Of a stretch of DNA of 64,000 nucleotides, positions 50,216 to 59,368 are shown piece by piece. The translations under genes were made by a program, and so were the position numbers. Position 1 is the first letter of the stretch. Each line of letters begins with the position of its first letter. Under the pieces are notes generated by a model. The model was not told where the DNA came from. It did not search any database and saw nothing but the letters and a program-made list of their open reading frames with translations. This DNA comes from Domibacillus antri (lineage in GTDB: Bacteria; Bacillota; Bacilli; Bacillales; Domibacillaceae): the NCBI RefSeq assembly GCF_001936625.1, contig NZ_MSDU01000003.1, positions 186,001 through 250,000 on the forward strand, read 5' to 3'.

Positions 50216-52210
50216 TCATTCTTTTAGCGGAATAACAGAAATAGAAGCCCAGCCCCCGCTGTTTTGCCATTCAAGGACAAGAAAGCGATCGCTGTCATCC
50301 GCTATACCATCCGGATCGAGCAGCTGCTTGATTTCTTCTTTATCTTTTATTTCTTCAAAAGGAAGCGGAAGGTCACGCCAATCCGGCCCTTCTTCGCTTT
50401 CTGTCCAAACAAAATCCTCCAACTCTGTTTTCTGCTCTTCCGTATTCGCCGTGACGATAAAGGCTTTTGCCACATTGTCTGCAGAAGCAAACCGTTCGCC
50501 GCCCGGTATGCGCTCACGAATTTCTTTCAAAACGGCTGCATCGTCAAAGTTTACATTAACAGAAACCGTTATTCCGTGCTGCTTTCCGAATGCAAATTCA
50601 AGGGAACCCGCGCTTGTCCCATAACGATGGTTAAATAGTTCTGCTTCACTGGACAGTATCTCTTTTTCAAGTGCAGACCGGATCGCTTCAATGTCCTCTT
50701 TGTCCGCTGTATTGCCAAGCTGCGTGCCTCCATTGCCGTCATAGCCGGTCAAATACGTAATGTCAGCCGGGTTTGTGATCGCAAACAATACATTGGAAGC
50801 CCGAATGAATTCAACATTTTTGCGCAGCTCCCCTGTTGCTTTCACCAGTTCATCCTTCTGCACGGCATACTGGCGCTGCACACGGCTGCCATCCTTCAAC
50901 ACATACGTGATCGAAACGGGATAATGATCATACATTGTTATCCCGTTGCCAAGATCGATGAGCTGCTCATGAACATCTCTCACTTGCTCAATGGAATTTT
51001 CGCCTCTCATAAATCCGGCATCCGCTTTCTTCAGTTTCTCCTGTTCCTCTTCTAAATAAAAATAGTGTTCAAATGGTTCCGCGCTGTCTCCAATATATAC
51101 TTTTTCAATTTCATCTGTTTCCGGTATGGCATTTTCATACGCTTTCGCCGCAAATGTGCCTGGAATCAGAAGGATGAAAAGCCCCAGCACGTAAAAAGAG
51201 AAACCTTTCCAAGGCCATACAAGACGAAGTGATTTCTGCACAATCATTTGCAGAACGGTATAGCTCACAAAGGCGCCGATTACATAACCGGCAATCAGCC
51301 ATGCCATCGACCCGCCTAAGAACTGACCGAAATACACGCCGCCGAGTAACATGCCGGCATACGTTAAAATGAAAATAAATGCCCATCGGAAAAACGGAAA
51401 CACAATCGTTTCATCGCCCGCTTCAGCAGGACGCACTTTATAGACATAGTACGATACAGCTATAATGACAGCTATCAGAACAAGGTAAACAGCCCACTCC
51501 ACTCCGGTGAATGGCCTCATGTTAAATGCTGCCGCTCTGATTAAGAAGCTGCCGTCTTCCATCATTTTGGCTGTATATGAATCAACGGCCAGACCGCTGA
51601 TAAAATACCGCGCATTCGATAGTGTGATCACCACTAAACCGGCGGGCAGGACGAGTATGCCGTATGCCATAATACCTTGAAGTATCGCCGATCCGATAAA
51701 AAGACCGATCATTACTGTGATAACAAACATGAAAATCACGATAAAAATCGATACACCCGCCCATTCGGCCAGCTGTCCCATCGTATACGTGATCGGCTTC
51801 ACGAACGGACGCATCATAAGTAAAATAACCGCATTAATTAAAATCGGCACGATAAGCGACACCGCACCTGCCGCATAAACATGCGTAAGCAGCGTTTCCC
51901 GTTTAAATGGCAGGCTATGAACAAAATCAGACGATCCTTTCTTCGTCATATAGCTTGTCAAGATGATTCCGGCCAATACCGGAAACACGATATACGACAA
52001 ATACTGCAGCGCATATGAAATGGCAAATAAAAAATTGCGCGGATTTGATTCAATTAAATACTGAATGTTCCACTCATCCCGAAGCGCGATCATCATCCCC
52101 AGCGGCAGCAAAATAATCTGCGATAAAAGAAAGAACACGCTAATCCATAAAATGGATCGGGAATGCTGCATGAACAGCCCCTTATTAAACGATAAGATTC
52201 CGGATTTCAT
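50216..52210 (-). CDS. ABC transporter permease with large extracytoplasmic/C-terminal domain, YtrC-like
   Basis: A 664-residue membrane protein. It starts MKSGILSFNKGLFMQHSRSILW and has about ten membrane helices in the first 390 residues, including the KRETLLTHVYAAGAVSL loop of ABC-2 permeases. The last 270 residues are soluble, with an IPGTFAAKAYENAIPETDEIEKVY start and no recognised catalytic motif. It follows the ATPase gene with a 26-bp overlap, so ATG 52210 (after GGGGAGTG) is the start. With the GntR and ATPase genes it forms a YtrABC-like operon, which in B. subtilis responds to lipid II-binding antibiotics. Confidence 0.8.
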   Translation of the reverse strand: MKSGILSFNKGLFMQHSRSILWISVFFLLSQIILLPLGMMIALRDEWNIQYLIESNPRNFLFAISYALQYLSYIVFPVLAGIILTSYMTKKGSSDFVHSLPFKRETLLTHVYAAGAVSLIVPILINAVILLMMRPFVKPITYTMGQLAEWAGVSIFIVIFMFVITVMIGLFIGSAILQGIMAYGILVLPAGLVVITLSNARYFISGLAVDSYTAKMMEDGSFLIRAAAFNMRPFTGVEWAVYLVLIAVIIAVSYYVYKVRPAEAGDETIVFPFFRWAFIFILTYAGMLLGGVYFGQFLGGSMAWLIAGYVIGAFVSYTVLQMIVQKSLRLVWPWKGFSFYVLGLFILLIPGTFAAKAYENAIPETDEIEKVYIGDSAEPFEHYFYLEEEQEKLKKADAGFMRGENSIEQVRDVHEQLIDLGNGITMYDHYPVSITYVLKDGSRVQRQYAVQKDELVKATGELRKNVEFIRASNVLFAITNPADITYLTGYDGNGGTQLGNTADKEDIEAIRSALEKEILSSEAELFNHRYGTSAGSLEFAFGKQHGITVSVNVNFDDAAVLKEIRERIPGGERFASADNVAKAFIVTANTEEQKTELEDFVWTESEEGPDWRDLPLPFEEIKDKEEIKQLLDPDGIADDSDRFLVLEWQNSGGWASISVIPLKE

Positions 52211-53084
52211 AGCCGACACTCCCCATTTCGTACATAAAAATTTCTTCCAGTGTAAGCGGCAGCACATCATAAATCGCTGGTTCATAAGAGCGAACGTAGC
52301 GGTCAATATTACCTTCCGCCCCGCGTACGATGCACGTCAGCACACGGCCGCGCTTCTCATGATGGATCACATCCATTCCCGCAAGAAACGATTCATCCGG
52401 CATTTTTTTAAACGCCACCTGCAGTTTGCTGATGTCCGTCTTCAACTCTTCCAAATCACGTTCATATAAAAGTTTTCCTTTATGCATGACCCCTACCGCG
52501 TCACAAAAATCTTCCATCTCCCGCAAATTATGGGACGATACAAGCACCGTCATCTCACGGCTGCTCACATCTTGAATAAGCAAATTTTTCACCTGCTGGC
52601 GAATGACCGGATCAAGCCCATCAAATGGCTCGTCCAAAATAAGTGCATCCGGCATCGCCGACAAAGTCAAAATAAACGCGGCCTGCCGCTGCATTCCTTT
52701 CGACATCCGGGTCAGCTTCCGGTTCGGATCCAGATCCAAATGTTTATACAGCTGATGAAACCGCTCCTCGTTCCAGCGATCATAGACTGCTTTATAAAAC
52801 GACGCCATCTGAAAAAGCGATGATTGATGGAAAAAATAGGGCTGATCCGGGATGAACAGCACACGTTTTTTGACATCCGGCGCTTCAAAGATGGACGATC
52901 CTTCAATTTCAGGCACCCCTTTATCCGACCGAATAATACCTGATATTATTTTTAGCAGCGTTGTTTTTCCGGCACCGTTTGACCCGAGCAGTCCGTAAAT
53001 GGACCCTTTTTTCACATTGACATCTACATCTTTTACCGCATCAAAGCGGCCGAATCGCTTCGATACATTGTCCGCTTTAATCAT
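52185..53084 (-). CDS. ABC transporter ATPase, YtrB-like
   Basis: A 299-residue nucleotide-binding subunit. Walker A GSNGAGKTTLL, Q-loop region, a weak signature (RMSKGMQRQ in place of LSGGQ), Walker B ALILDEPFDGLDP and the H-loop VSSHNLREMED. The last 85 residues form a small accessory domain. ATG 53084 overlaps the end of the GntR gene by 8 bp, with AAAGGGG upstream. The degenerate signature is common in YtrB-type ATPases. Confidence 0.87.
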   Translation of the reverse strand: MIKADNVSKRFGRFDAVKDVDVNVKKGSIYGLLGSNGAGKTTLLKIISGIIRSDKGVPEIEGSSIFEAPDVKKRVLFIPDQPYFFHQSSLFQMASFYKAVYDRWNEERFHQLYKHLDLDPNRKLTRMSKGMQRQAAFILTLSAMPDALILDEPFDGLDPVIRQQVKNLLIQDVSSREMTVLVSSHNLREMEDFCDAVGVMHKGKLLYERDLEELKTDISKLQVAFKKMPDESFLAGMDVIHHEKRGRVLTCIVRGAEGNIDRYVRSYEPAIYDVLPLTLEEIFMYEMGSVGYEIRNLIV

Positions 53085-53463
53085 CGTCGCCGCCCCTTTC
53101 CGGTTCCTCCATTGTTTCAATTAACTTTATTACTTCATCTTTCGGCACACCTAAAAACAAAATTTCTCCGACAATTCGTTCGAGCTCTTTTTTCAACATC
53201 TCCATTCGCTCCCTATTTATCTCGTTTTTGACCGGTGACACGAAACTTCCTTTACCTGGAATTGAATAAATATAGCCTTCCCGTTCCAATTCCCGATACG
53301 CTTTTTGAATGGTATTCGGATTAATGGTTAAATCCTGCGCAAGCGACCGGACCGACGGCAATTGCTCATCTTCCTTCATCACTTCCCAAATTATCAGCTC
53401 TTTCAGCTTTTCCGTCAGCTGCTCATAAATCGGCACCCGGCTTCTCGTATCAATCGTAAACAT
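53077..53463 (-). CDS. GntR-family regulator, YtrA-like
   Basis: A 128-residue short GntR protein. It has the N-terminal VPIYEQLTEKLKELI block, a winged helix (PSVRSLAQDLTINPNTIQKAYRELEREGYI, then GKGSFVS) and a brief dimerising tail, as in the YtrA subfamily. It is first in the operon and should repress it. ATG 53463 is six bases after GGAGG. The promoter region (53464-53545) is AT-rich; I see no clear operator. Confidence 0.85.
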   Translation of the reverse strand: MFTIDTRSRVPIYEQLTEKLKELIIWEVMKEDEQLPSVRSLAQDLTINPNTIQKAYRELEREGYIYSIPGKGSFVSPVKNEINRERMEMLKKELERIVGEILFLGVPKDEVIKLIETMEEPERGGDDD

Positions 53464-53561
53464 CTCTTTCCTCCTTTCCTCACAAACCGTACTAATTGTA
53501 TTAATATAAATAATACAGTTATCTGAAAAAGAAAGCAACATTTTCCATAAAAAAAGAAGAG

Positions 53562-53733
53562 AGGCTGTCTTAAAATATGAATAAGACGCCCCTTTTCATT
53601 TCCATGGCCGGATTTTTTCCAAAAAGCGGAAAAATGTACTCGCGGGCCGAAAAAAATTTTTTTCGGCCCGCGCGCAGCAGAATCCGGCTTTATTTTCGAT
53701 AAATCGGCCTAAAAACTCACAATCCGGCCTATC
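53562..53733 (+). repeat. Dispersed two-turn repeat, copy 6
   Basis: Hairpin GGCTGTCTTA...TAAGACGCC (degenerate), then TTTCCATGGCCGG. The centre is a perfect 30-bp palindrome (53641-53670) of GCGGGCCG, a run of A, a run of T, and CGGCCCGC, followed by GCAGAATCCGG, TCGATAAATCGG and CACAATCCGG. It lies upstream of the GntR gene and downstream of the sortase gene. Confidence 0.78.
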
Positions 53734-53756
53734 TTTATGCTCTTTGCAGCAATGAT

Positions 53757-53794
53757 AAAAAATAGGACGCGCCCGCCGGCACGTCCTATTTTTT
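53757..53794 (-). terminator. Terminator of the LPXTG-sortase operon
   Basis: Stem AAAAAATAGGACG / CGTCCTATTTTTT with a 12-base loop; it overlaps the sortase stop codon. Confidence 0.88.
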
Positions 53795-54430
53795 ATATTC
53801 TTTCGTTTCTTTCAGTACACCGTGGACGATAAAACGTTTTTCCGGTTCAGACGACTTGTAGCACGTGACAAGCGTAATAACTGGTTCAATTGTATTATCA
53901 AGAATATCGGTGCGGCTTTCATGGACGACATCTAATTCGGTCACTTCATACGTATATGTATACGTTAAATCCGTCACCGTAATAAGAGCGCCTTTTTCCA
54001 CTCGTAAAATCGGACTGAAAAGAAGCGTGTCCCGCTTCATATGGTGGCCGGCAAGCGCATAGTTGCCGAGGCCCATCCATTGATCGTCCCGCATGGTCGT
54101 CGCCCCGGCGAGCAGATTTTCATTTGTCGTTCCTTTTAAAATCGGCAAACTGAGCTCCACTGAAGGGATCTCAATCTGCCCGACAATGGCTGACTTTTCC
54201 ACTGCTGCTTCTTTCGTCACCGTATCCAGAACAGACGGAGGCTCAATTGCTTCCATTTCAAACTCGGCCGGTTTTTCATTGTTTTCCCTAATCTCTTCGG
54301 GCGACAGCTGTACAGCCGCATATTTTTCTGTATTCGCTTCGAGCAGCTCATATTTCCAAAAAGGCGCGCCAATTAAAATAAATGACGCAATAATAAACAA
54401 AATGGCAATGATTTGTCTTGCATTCATCAT
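53786..54430 (-). CDS. Class D sortase
   Basis: A 214-residue membrane-anchored transpeptidase. One N-terminal helix (IIAILFIIASFILIGAPFW), then the sortase fold with YALAGHHM (His), TLVTCYKS (Cys) and EKRFIVHG (Arg), the catalytic triad. The IGQIEIPSVELSLPI strand and short length fit class D. It is six bases behind an LPRTG protein gene, so that protein is its likely substrate. The ribosome site is weak, so translation may depend on the upstream gene. Confidence 0.88.
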   Translation of the reverse strand: MMNARQIIAILFIIASFILIGAPFWKYELLEANTEKYAAVQLSPEEIRENNEKPAEFEMEAIEPPSVLDTVTKEAAVEKSAIVGQIEIPSVELSLPILKGTTNENLLAGATTMRDDQWMGLGNYALAGHHMKRDTLLFSPILRVEKGALITVTDLTYTYTYEVTELDVVHESRTDILDNTIEPVITLVTCYKSSEPEKRFIVHGVLKETKEYKK

Positions 54431-54436
54431 GTTCTA

Positions 54437-55876
54437 TTAAGCGCGTTTTCCTTTTTTCATCAGCAGGAATGCACCCGCCGCAAGAAGCCCGCCGCCGAAC
54501 ATGTACAGAATCGATGAGTCATCACCTGTTCTCGGTAATGTGCCGGATGCCGCAGCCGCTGTCGTTGTTTTTGTATTTTCTTTCTTCAATTCAAGCGTCT
54601 CACCACTCACAATCGTCACGACTGTTTTTTCAGCTGAACGCGTATAACCGGACGGTGCTTTCGTTTCTTCAAGCGTATATTTACCCGCTTCTAAATTTTT
54701 GAACACCGCTTCCCCTTTGTCATCCGTGACGACTTTAGCAACAAGCTTCTGGTCTCCAGTATAAAAATAAAGTGAAAATTCAGCGCCTTTCAACACTTCC
54801 CCTGATTTTCCATCCGTTTTCGTAATGGAAAGCGTACCGTATTCACTTATATTTTCCACTTTTTGCGCAGCAGCGGTTTGACGGCTGATCACAATTGGCC
54901 ATGATTCTGCCGGTAAGATGTAGCCCTCCGCTGTTTTTGTCTGTGTAAGCGTGTAATTGCCATATGAAAGACCGGTTAACGACGCATTACCATTCGCGTC
55001 TGTTACAGCCGTCTTCACATATAGACCATTTTCCGATTTCAGCTCAAATTCGGCCCCTTGAATAGGCATAGCCGTTCCTTTCTCAACTGCTGTAATGGTT
55101 AATCCGCCTATTAATCCGGACGCTTTCGTATGCGCTGCTTCTTTCGTTACCACCGCCGCATTTAACTGTACCGTCCAGGGCTGATCCGGTACTGCGTATC
55201 CAGCCGGTGCAGCTGTTTGTGTCACCACATACGTGCCGTACGGTAAATTCGGCACAGATGCTTCACCCGCACTATTTGTCGTCAGCGAGGCGACAACTTT
55301 ACCGGCACTATTAACAACGGTAAACACCGAACCCGCTAATTTTGCTTTTGTCTCCGCATCAAAAGCCGTCACTCTCAATGCACCTGTGCCGGTCATGGTT
55401 TTTGTGACCGTCATCTTGACCTCAGCCGGCTCCGTACGGCCAATATTAAATGACGCATTGTATGTGCCTGCCGCTGTCACTTTCGCTTCATTGAAAAGGA
55501 CGGGGATAAAAATCGTCCCTGCAGTGCCAAATTCAATGGCAGCATCACGATCGAATGCAGCGGTAACTACCCGCGCACCGGCATCCACTTTCACCGTACC
55601 GATATTCGTTCCGTCTTTTGTCGTCAATGTTTTTTGAATATTATCTCTTACGTTAAATATGTCCGGGAGCGTCATCGCAGCCGGGGCATCTCCTTTATAA
55701 GACCACGCAAGTTCAATCATCAGCTGCTCATTTTTTGCAAACGGCTGATCCGTGCCGCCATCCGCGTGTGTCACCTTCACCCCATCATAAAACGCCGTTT
55801 CGTCTACGGCTTGAGCCGGGTGGGCCAATCCGACGGCAATCAAAAGCGCCAGAAACAACATAAAGAATTTTTTCAT
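54437..55876 (-). CDS. LPXTG-anchored surface protein with Cna-B/SpaA repeats
   Basis: A 479-residue wall-anchored protein. Signal peptide (MKKFFMLFLALLIAVGLAHPAQA), an adhesin-type domain (about 25-165), three Cna-B/SpaA-like domains (starting GALRVTAFDAET, GGLTITAVEKGT and GTLSITKTDGKS, each with a GxYxLxxT end) and the sorting signal LPRTGDD, membrane helix and KKGKRA tail. ATG 55876 follows GGGAG. The Lys/Asn/Glu patterns of the repeats allow isopeptide bonds. It is probably an adhesin or pilin-like protein fixed by the neighbouring sortase. Confidence 0.88.
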   Translation of the reverse strand: MKKFFMLFLALLIAVGLAHPAQAVDETAFYDGVKVTHADGGTDQPFAKNEQLMIELAWSYKGDAPAAMTLPDIFNVRDNIQKTLTTKDGTNIGTVKVDAGARVVTAAFDRDAAIEFGTAGTIFIPVLFNEAKVTAAGTYNASFNIGRTEPAEVKMTVTKTMTGTGALRVTAFDAETKAKLAGSVFTVVNSAGKVVASLTTNSAGEASVPNLPYGTYVVTQTAAPAGYAVPDQPWTVQLNAAVVTKEAAHTKASGLIGGLTITAVEKGTAMPIQGAEFELKSENGLYVKTAVTDANGNASLTGLSYGNYTLTQTKTAEGYILPAESWPIVISRQTAAAQKVENISEYGTLSITKTDGKSGEVLKGAEFSLYFYTGDQKLVAKVVTDDKGEAVFKNLEAGKYTLEETKAPSGYTRSAEKTVVTIVSGETLELKKENTKTTTAAAASGTLPRTGDDSSILYMFGGGLLAAGAFLLMKKGKRA

Positions 55877-56035
55877 ATGTTTGTCTCCCAGTTTTTTATT
55901 TTTATTTCCAAAAAGCATTTTTCTTAGCTAATTTTACCATAACAAGGGTGGAAAACCATCAAAAATTTTCTGACAATAAACGGCGTGTTCGATAATCGTG
56001 AATGAATGTAACTAATTTCTGACGATGTGAAATAA

Positions 56036-56070
56036 TCGAGCCCCTCCGCCAAAAGCAGAGGGGCTGCAGA
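56036..56070. terminator. Hairpin downstream of the SPFH gene
   Basis: Stem AGCCCCTC...GAGGGGCT with an inner GCC/GC pairing. It has no strong T-run, so terminator strength is doubtful. The rest of 55877-56107 shows nothing clear. Confidence 0.5.
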
Positions 56071-56107
56071 TATTCATCAATTGGATATATGATGAAATTA
56101 CATTTAT

Positions 56108-56962
56108 TTACTGACCGGTACCCGATCCAGACGCTCCATCTTCAATCGGAATTTGAATCAACTGCTCCGTACCGGTTGCTTTCGGCATTACACCGTCCCA
56201 TTTTTCGATCCATTTGTTTTGAATGACTTCATGGGAAATGGACTCTTTAATAATCTGATTGTAGTCGGCAATCCCCTGCGCTTCAATTTTCTTTTTTTGC
56301 GCTTCCGCTTCCGCAATCTTCAGTTCAATTTGTTTCCGCTCTAGTTCCTGTGCAGCCTCCACCCGCTTATCAATAGCCGCCTGTGTTGATTCATCCGGTT
56401 TTGGCACGCCGAGCGTCAGATTATCAACGACAAACCCAAGTTCTTTAATGTCGTCAGAAAACAAGTTTTGTACATTCACAGCTGCCTCGGAAGACTTTTC
56501 ACCATACGTATCAATAACGGAGTATTTGGCAATTCCTTTCCGGCCCGCATCCCACAATCGGGTGCGTAAATAAGAGTCTTCTATTTGCTCAACCTCAATC
56601 GGACCAAATTTATTAAACACATCTACTACTTTATCCGGCTGGATACTGTAATTGTATGCGAAATCAACTGTTACACTTTTCCCGTCAGACGTGGCGACTT
56701 GGATATCTTTATAATTAACTGTCTGCATGCGAATCGGATATACCGTTACTTTGTCGAACAGGCCGACAAGATGCCAGCCCTGGCCGAGCGTTTCATCCTG
56801 TACACCGCCGTTCGGACTGTACACAACACCGACATAACCATTTGGAATCTTTTCAATAAACATAGAAAATAGTGCAATACCAATAATGAGTGCAAGCGCC
56901 ACAAGGGAGCCGCCAAGTACTTTTTTGTTCGTTCCTTTACTTCTCTTCGTCCCTGTTTCCAT
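56108..56962 (-). CDS. Prohibitin-type SPFH domain membrane protein
   Basis: A 284-residue protein. One N-terminal membrane helix (LGGSLVALALIIGIALFSMF), then an SPFH/Band 7 domain (about 45-215; GYVGVVYSPNGGV...TVYPIRMQTVNYKDIQ) and a long coiled coil (AAQELERKQIELKIAEAEAQKKKI). Such proteins form membrane microdomain scaffolds or chaperone rings. ATG 56962 follows AAGGAGG inside the end of the small upstream gene (26-bp overlap), so the two form an operon. Confidence 0.87.
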   Translation of the reverse strand: METGTKRSKGTNKKVLGGSLVALALIIGIALFSMFIEKIPNGYVGVVYSPNGGVQDETLGQGWHLVGLFDKVTVYPIRMQTVNYKDIQVATSDGKSVTVDFAYNYSIQPDKVVDVFNKFGPIEVEQIEDSYLRTRLWDAGRKGIAKYSVIDTYGEKSSEAAVNVQNLFSDDIKELGFVVDNLTLGVPKPDESTQAAIDKRVEAAQELERKQIELKIAEAEAQKKKIEAQGIADYNQIIKESISHEVIQNKWIEKWDGVMPKATGTEQLIQIPIEDGASGSGTGQ

Positions 56963-57098
56963 CTTGATGATCCTCCTTCAATTTTTCTTTTACTTTACTC
57001 GCCGTCTCCCCTACCTTTTTGAAGGACGGCGACAGCATCAGCCATATACCGGCACCGATCAGCAATATGACAAAAATCGAACCGATAAACACCTTCAT
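56937..57098 (-). CDS. Small single-helix membrane protein upstream of the SPFH gene
   Basis: A 53-residue protein with an N-terminal membrane helix (MKVFIGSIFVILLIGAGIWL) and a charged tail (KVKEKLKEDHQDGNRDEEK). ATG 57098 follows GAGGGG. It overlaps the prohibitin-like gene by 26 bp and is probably its partner. I know no defined family for it. Confidence 0.7.
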   Translation of the reverse strand: MKVFIGSIFVILLIGAGIWLMLSPSFKKVGETASKVKEKLKEDHQDGNRDEEK

Positions 57099-57161
57099 CC
57101 CGATCACCCCTCTTTTCCTATTTTTACGGACAATTGTTAAAAAAGTTTCAACTATTTTCAC

Positions 57162-57195
57162 ATTCTTAACCTTTTTTTACATTAATCACACAATT
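57162..57195 (+). promoter_or_regulatory. Possible PhoP boxes upstream of the PhoX gene
   Basis: TTAACC, TTTACA and TCACAC occur at about 11-bp steps before a TACAAT -10-like sequence. PhoP boxes in Bacillus are repeats of TT(A/C/T)ACA at this step. The match is weak. Confidence 0.25.
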
Positions 57196-57270
57196 ATCTC
57201 ATCGTGACTTTACAATCGTTTTCTACCATAGCAATTGTGAGTTAAAAACACAAAAAAGGTGGGTCCAGTT

Positions 57271-58914
57271 ATGTCTCAAGATTTAAACAGAAGAAAATTT
57301 TTAACGTATGTCGGTACGGGTGTTACCGCGTTGACAGTTGCTTCGGCCGGTCTCGGCACATTCGCTCCAAAGACGCAGGCACAAGGTACGAAAGCCGCTT
57401 CACACTTATTCGGCATCAAGAAAAAAGTATCTGGATTAAATTTTAAACCGATCAGCCCATCTGCAAAAGATGACCTTGTTTTACCTCGGGGCTATAAATA
57501 TGATGTTGTCGCTTCTTATGGTGATGTCATCAACAACGCCGGTGATACATTTGGCTACAATAATGATTTCACCATGTTTTTCCCAATCAACAACTCTAAT
57601 CAGCGCGGTCTTTTATGGGTTAACCATGAATATACGAGCGATCTTTGGGTAACAGGCCCGAAAACAAATGGTAAATATTCAGCTTCACAAATTCAAAAGC
57701 TTCTTTATAATCAAGGCGGTTCGATTATTGAAATCTACCAGGATGACGAGGGTGTCTGGAAGATGGATATGAAATCGCGGTATGCCCGCCGCATCACAGG
57801 CTTGACACCGTTCCGGCTGACAGGCCCTGCACGCGGTTCAAAAGCTGTGGGCAATGTCGATATTGTGCAAGGGACATTCGCAAACTGTTCCGGCGGGAAA
57901 ACGCTGTGGAATACAGTATTATCTGCAGAAGAAAACTATGAGTCAACGTCAGCGGCTGCTTCATTAAATGAGACACATTACGGCTGGATTGTGGAAGTTG
58001 ATCCATTTGACAAAAATTTTGCCCCGCGCAAGCATACCGCACTCGGACGATTCCATCATGAAAACTCAGCCATGGGCTTAACGAATGACGGTCGCATTGC
58101 GGTTTACATGGGCGATGACAAAGCAGATGCATGTGTCTATAAATTCATCAGTAAAAACAAATATCTCAAGTCCCGCAAACAGGCAAATTCTGATTTGCTC
58201 GAAGAAGGAACATTGTATGCGGCGAACATGTCAAAAGGAACATGGGTTGCACTGACGATTGAAGCCGTTCGTGCTGCAGCGAAAGACAACAAAAATTTGC
58301 TCGCCAAATTCCAGACGCAGGCTGATGTGCTTGTTCATGCTCACGAAGCAGCTGTTTTACTTGGTGCAACACCGACAGACCGTCCTGAAGATGTGGAAAT
58401 CAGCCCATTTGATAAATCTGTTTTTATCGCCCATACAAACAATGCAAAACACGGCAACATGCACGGACATATTACGCGTTTTCTTGAAGACGACGATGAT
58501 CTCGGTTCCCTCACATTTGATTTCGAAATTTTCGCATGCGGCGGCCGTCAAAGCGGATTCAGCGCGCCGGATAACTTAACGTTCGACAGCGACGGCAACC
58601 TTTGGACAGTAACGGATATTTCGTCAAGCTCCGTCGGCAAAGGCATTTTTGAAACATTTAAAAACAACGGTGTATTCGTCATTCCTACAAGCGGCCATGC
58701 AATGGGTGAAGCGTACCAATTCGCATCCGCACCGGTCGAAGCGGAACTGACGGGTCCATGCTTCACTGATGATGAAACAACATTGTTCCTCGCTGTACAG
58801 CATCCGGGTGAAGAAACAGAAGATATCAACAATCCGACAAGCATGTGGCCGCACCGAAAAGGCGATAACCAGCCGCGTCCATCTGTCGTTGCGATTACAG
58901 GCTTTAAATATTAA
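57271..58914 (+). CDS. Tat-exported PhoX-family alkaline phosphatase (DUF839)
   Basis: A 547-residue exported enzyme. The twin-arginine signal (LNRRKFLTYVGTGVTALTVA, residues 5-24) matches the RRxFL consensus. The mature part is of the PhoX/DUF839 type: LWVNHEYTSD, LGRFHHENSAM, YMGDDKADACVYKF and PDNLTFDSDGNLWTVTD. Characterised PhoX enzymes are Fe/Ca-dependent phosphomonoesterases. ATG 57271 is seven bases after GGTGGG; the GTG at 57259 is part of that site. tatA and tatC follow, which resembles phoD-tatAd-tatCd in B. subtilis but with a PhoX-type cargo. Confidence 0.87.
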   Translation: MSQDLNRRKFLTYVGTGVTALTVASAGLGTFAPKTQAQGTKAASHLFGIKKKVSGLNFKPISPSAKDDLVLPRGYKYDVVASYGDVINNAGDTFGYNNDFTMFFPINNSNQRGLLWVNHEYTSDLWVTGPKTNGKYSASQIQKLLYNQGGSIIEIYQDDEGVWKMDMKSRYARRITGLTPFRLTGPARGSKAVGNVDIVQGTFANCSGGKTLWNTVLSAEENYESTSAAASLNETHYGWIVEVDPFDKNFAPRKHTALGRFHHENSAMGLTNDGRIAVYMGDDKADACVYKFISKNKYLKSRKQANSDLLEEGTLYAANMSKGTWVALTIEAVRAAAKDNKNLLAKFQTQADVLVHAHEAAVLLGATPTDRPEDVEISPFDKSVFIAHTNNAKHGNMHGHITRFLEDDDDLGSLTFDFEIFACGGRQSGFSAPDNLTFDSDGNLWTVTDISSSSVGKGIFETFKNNGVFVIPTSGHAMGEAYQFASAPVEAELTGPCFTDDETTLFLAVQHPGEETEDINNPTSMWPHRKGDNQPRPSVVAITGFKY

Positions 58915-58926
58915 GGAGGATTTTAC

Positions 58927-59127
58927 ATGCTGCAAAATATTGGAGTACCGGGATTAATTTTAATTCTCGTCATCGCATTAATCATTTTTGGCCCGTCAAA
59001 ACTGCCGGAAATCGGCCGCGCTTTCGGTTCAACGCTGAAGGAATTTAAAAAATCAACGCGCGATCTTGTATCAGATGACGAGGAAGAAGTGGAAAAACCG
59101 AAGAAAAAAGAAAAAACACTTGCTTAA
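58927..59127 (+). CDS. tatA: Twin-arginine translocase subunit TatA
   Basis: A 66-residue protein with an N-terminal membrane helix ([28 protein letters not shown]), the FGP hinge, an amphipathic helix and a charged tail ([14 protein letters not shown]). ATG 58927 follows AAGGAGG; the gap to the phosphatase gene is 12 bp. In bacilli such TatA proteins act without TatB. Confidence 0.93.
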   Translation: MLQNIGVPGLILILVIALIIFGPSKLPEIGRAFGSTLKEFKKSTRDLVSDDEEEVEKPKKKEKTLA

Positions 59128-59170
59128 AAAGGAAGGCTTTTAGAGACAAGTTGTACGTAAACAAAAGAAG

Positions 59171-59368
59171 GCGGAGATGTCTCAAAAGTTCATCGAGACA
59201 TCTCCTTCTTCATTTCGATGGCCGGATTTTTTGATCTCGGGCCGGTTTTCTTGCTCTTTTGGCCGGATTTTCGGTGAATCCGGCCTTCATGATATAGAAT
59301 CCGGCTGTAACATCGATAAATCGGCCTCAATGGTGCAGAATCCGGCCGTCCATCCGCCATCCGCAGCC
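59171..59368 (+). repeat. Dispersed two-turn repeat, copy 7, between tatA and tatC
   Basis: Hairpin GGAGATGTCTC...GAGACATCTCC (59173-59205), TTTCGATGGCCGG, then six blocks at steps of 20, 21, 21, 21, 20 and 21 bp. The centre is a perfect 9-bp inverted repeat, GGCCGGATT / AATCCGGCC, with a 7-base loop. It parts tatA from tatC, which are usually adjacent. Confidence 0.85.

Noticed and set aside
18899-59368. CRISPR-like array from the regular 20-21 bp blocks
   Set aside because: The blocks are degenerate and inverted around a centre, copies are scattered, there are no unique spacers of 30 bp or more, and no cas genes are present.
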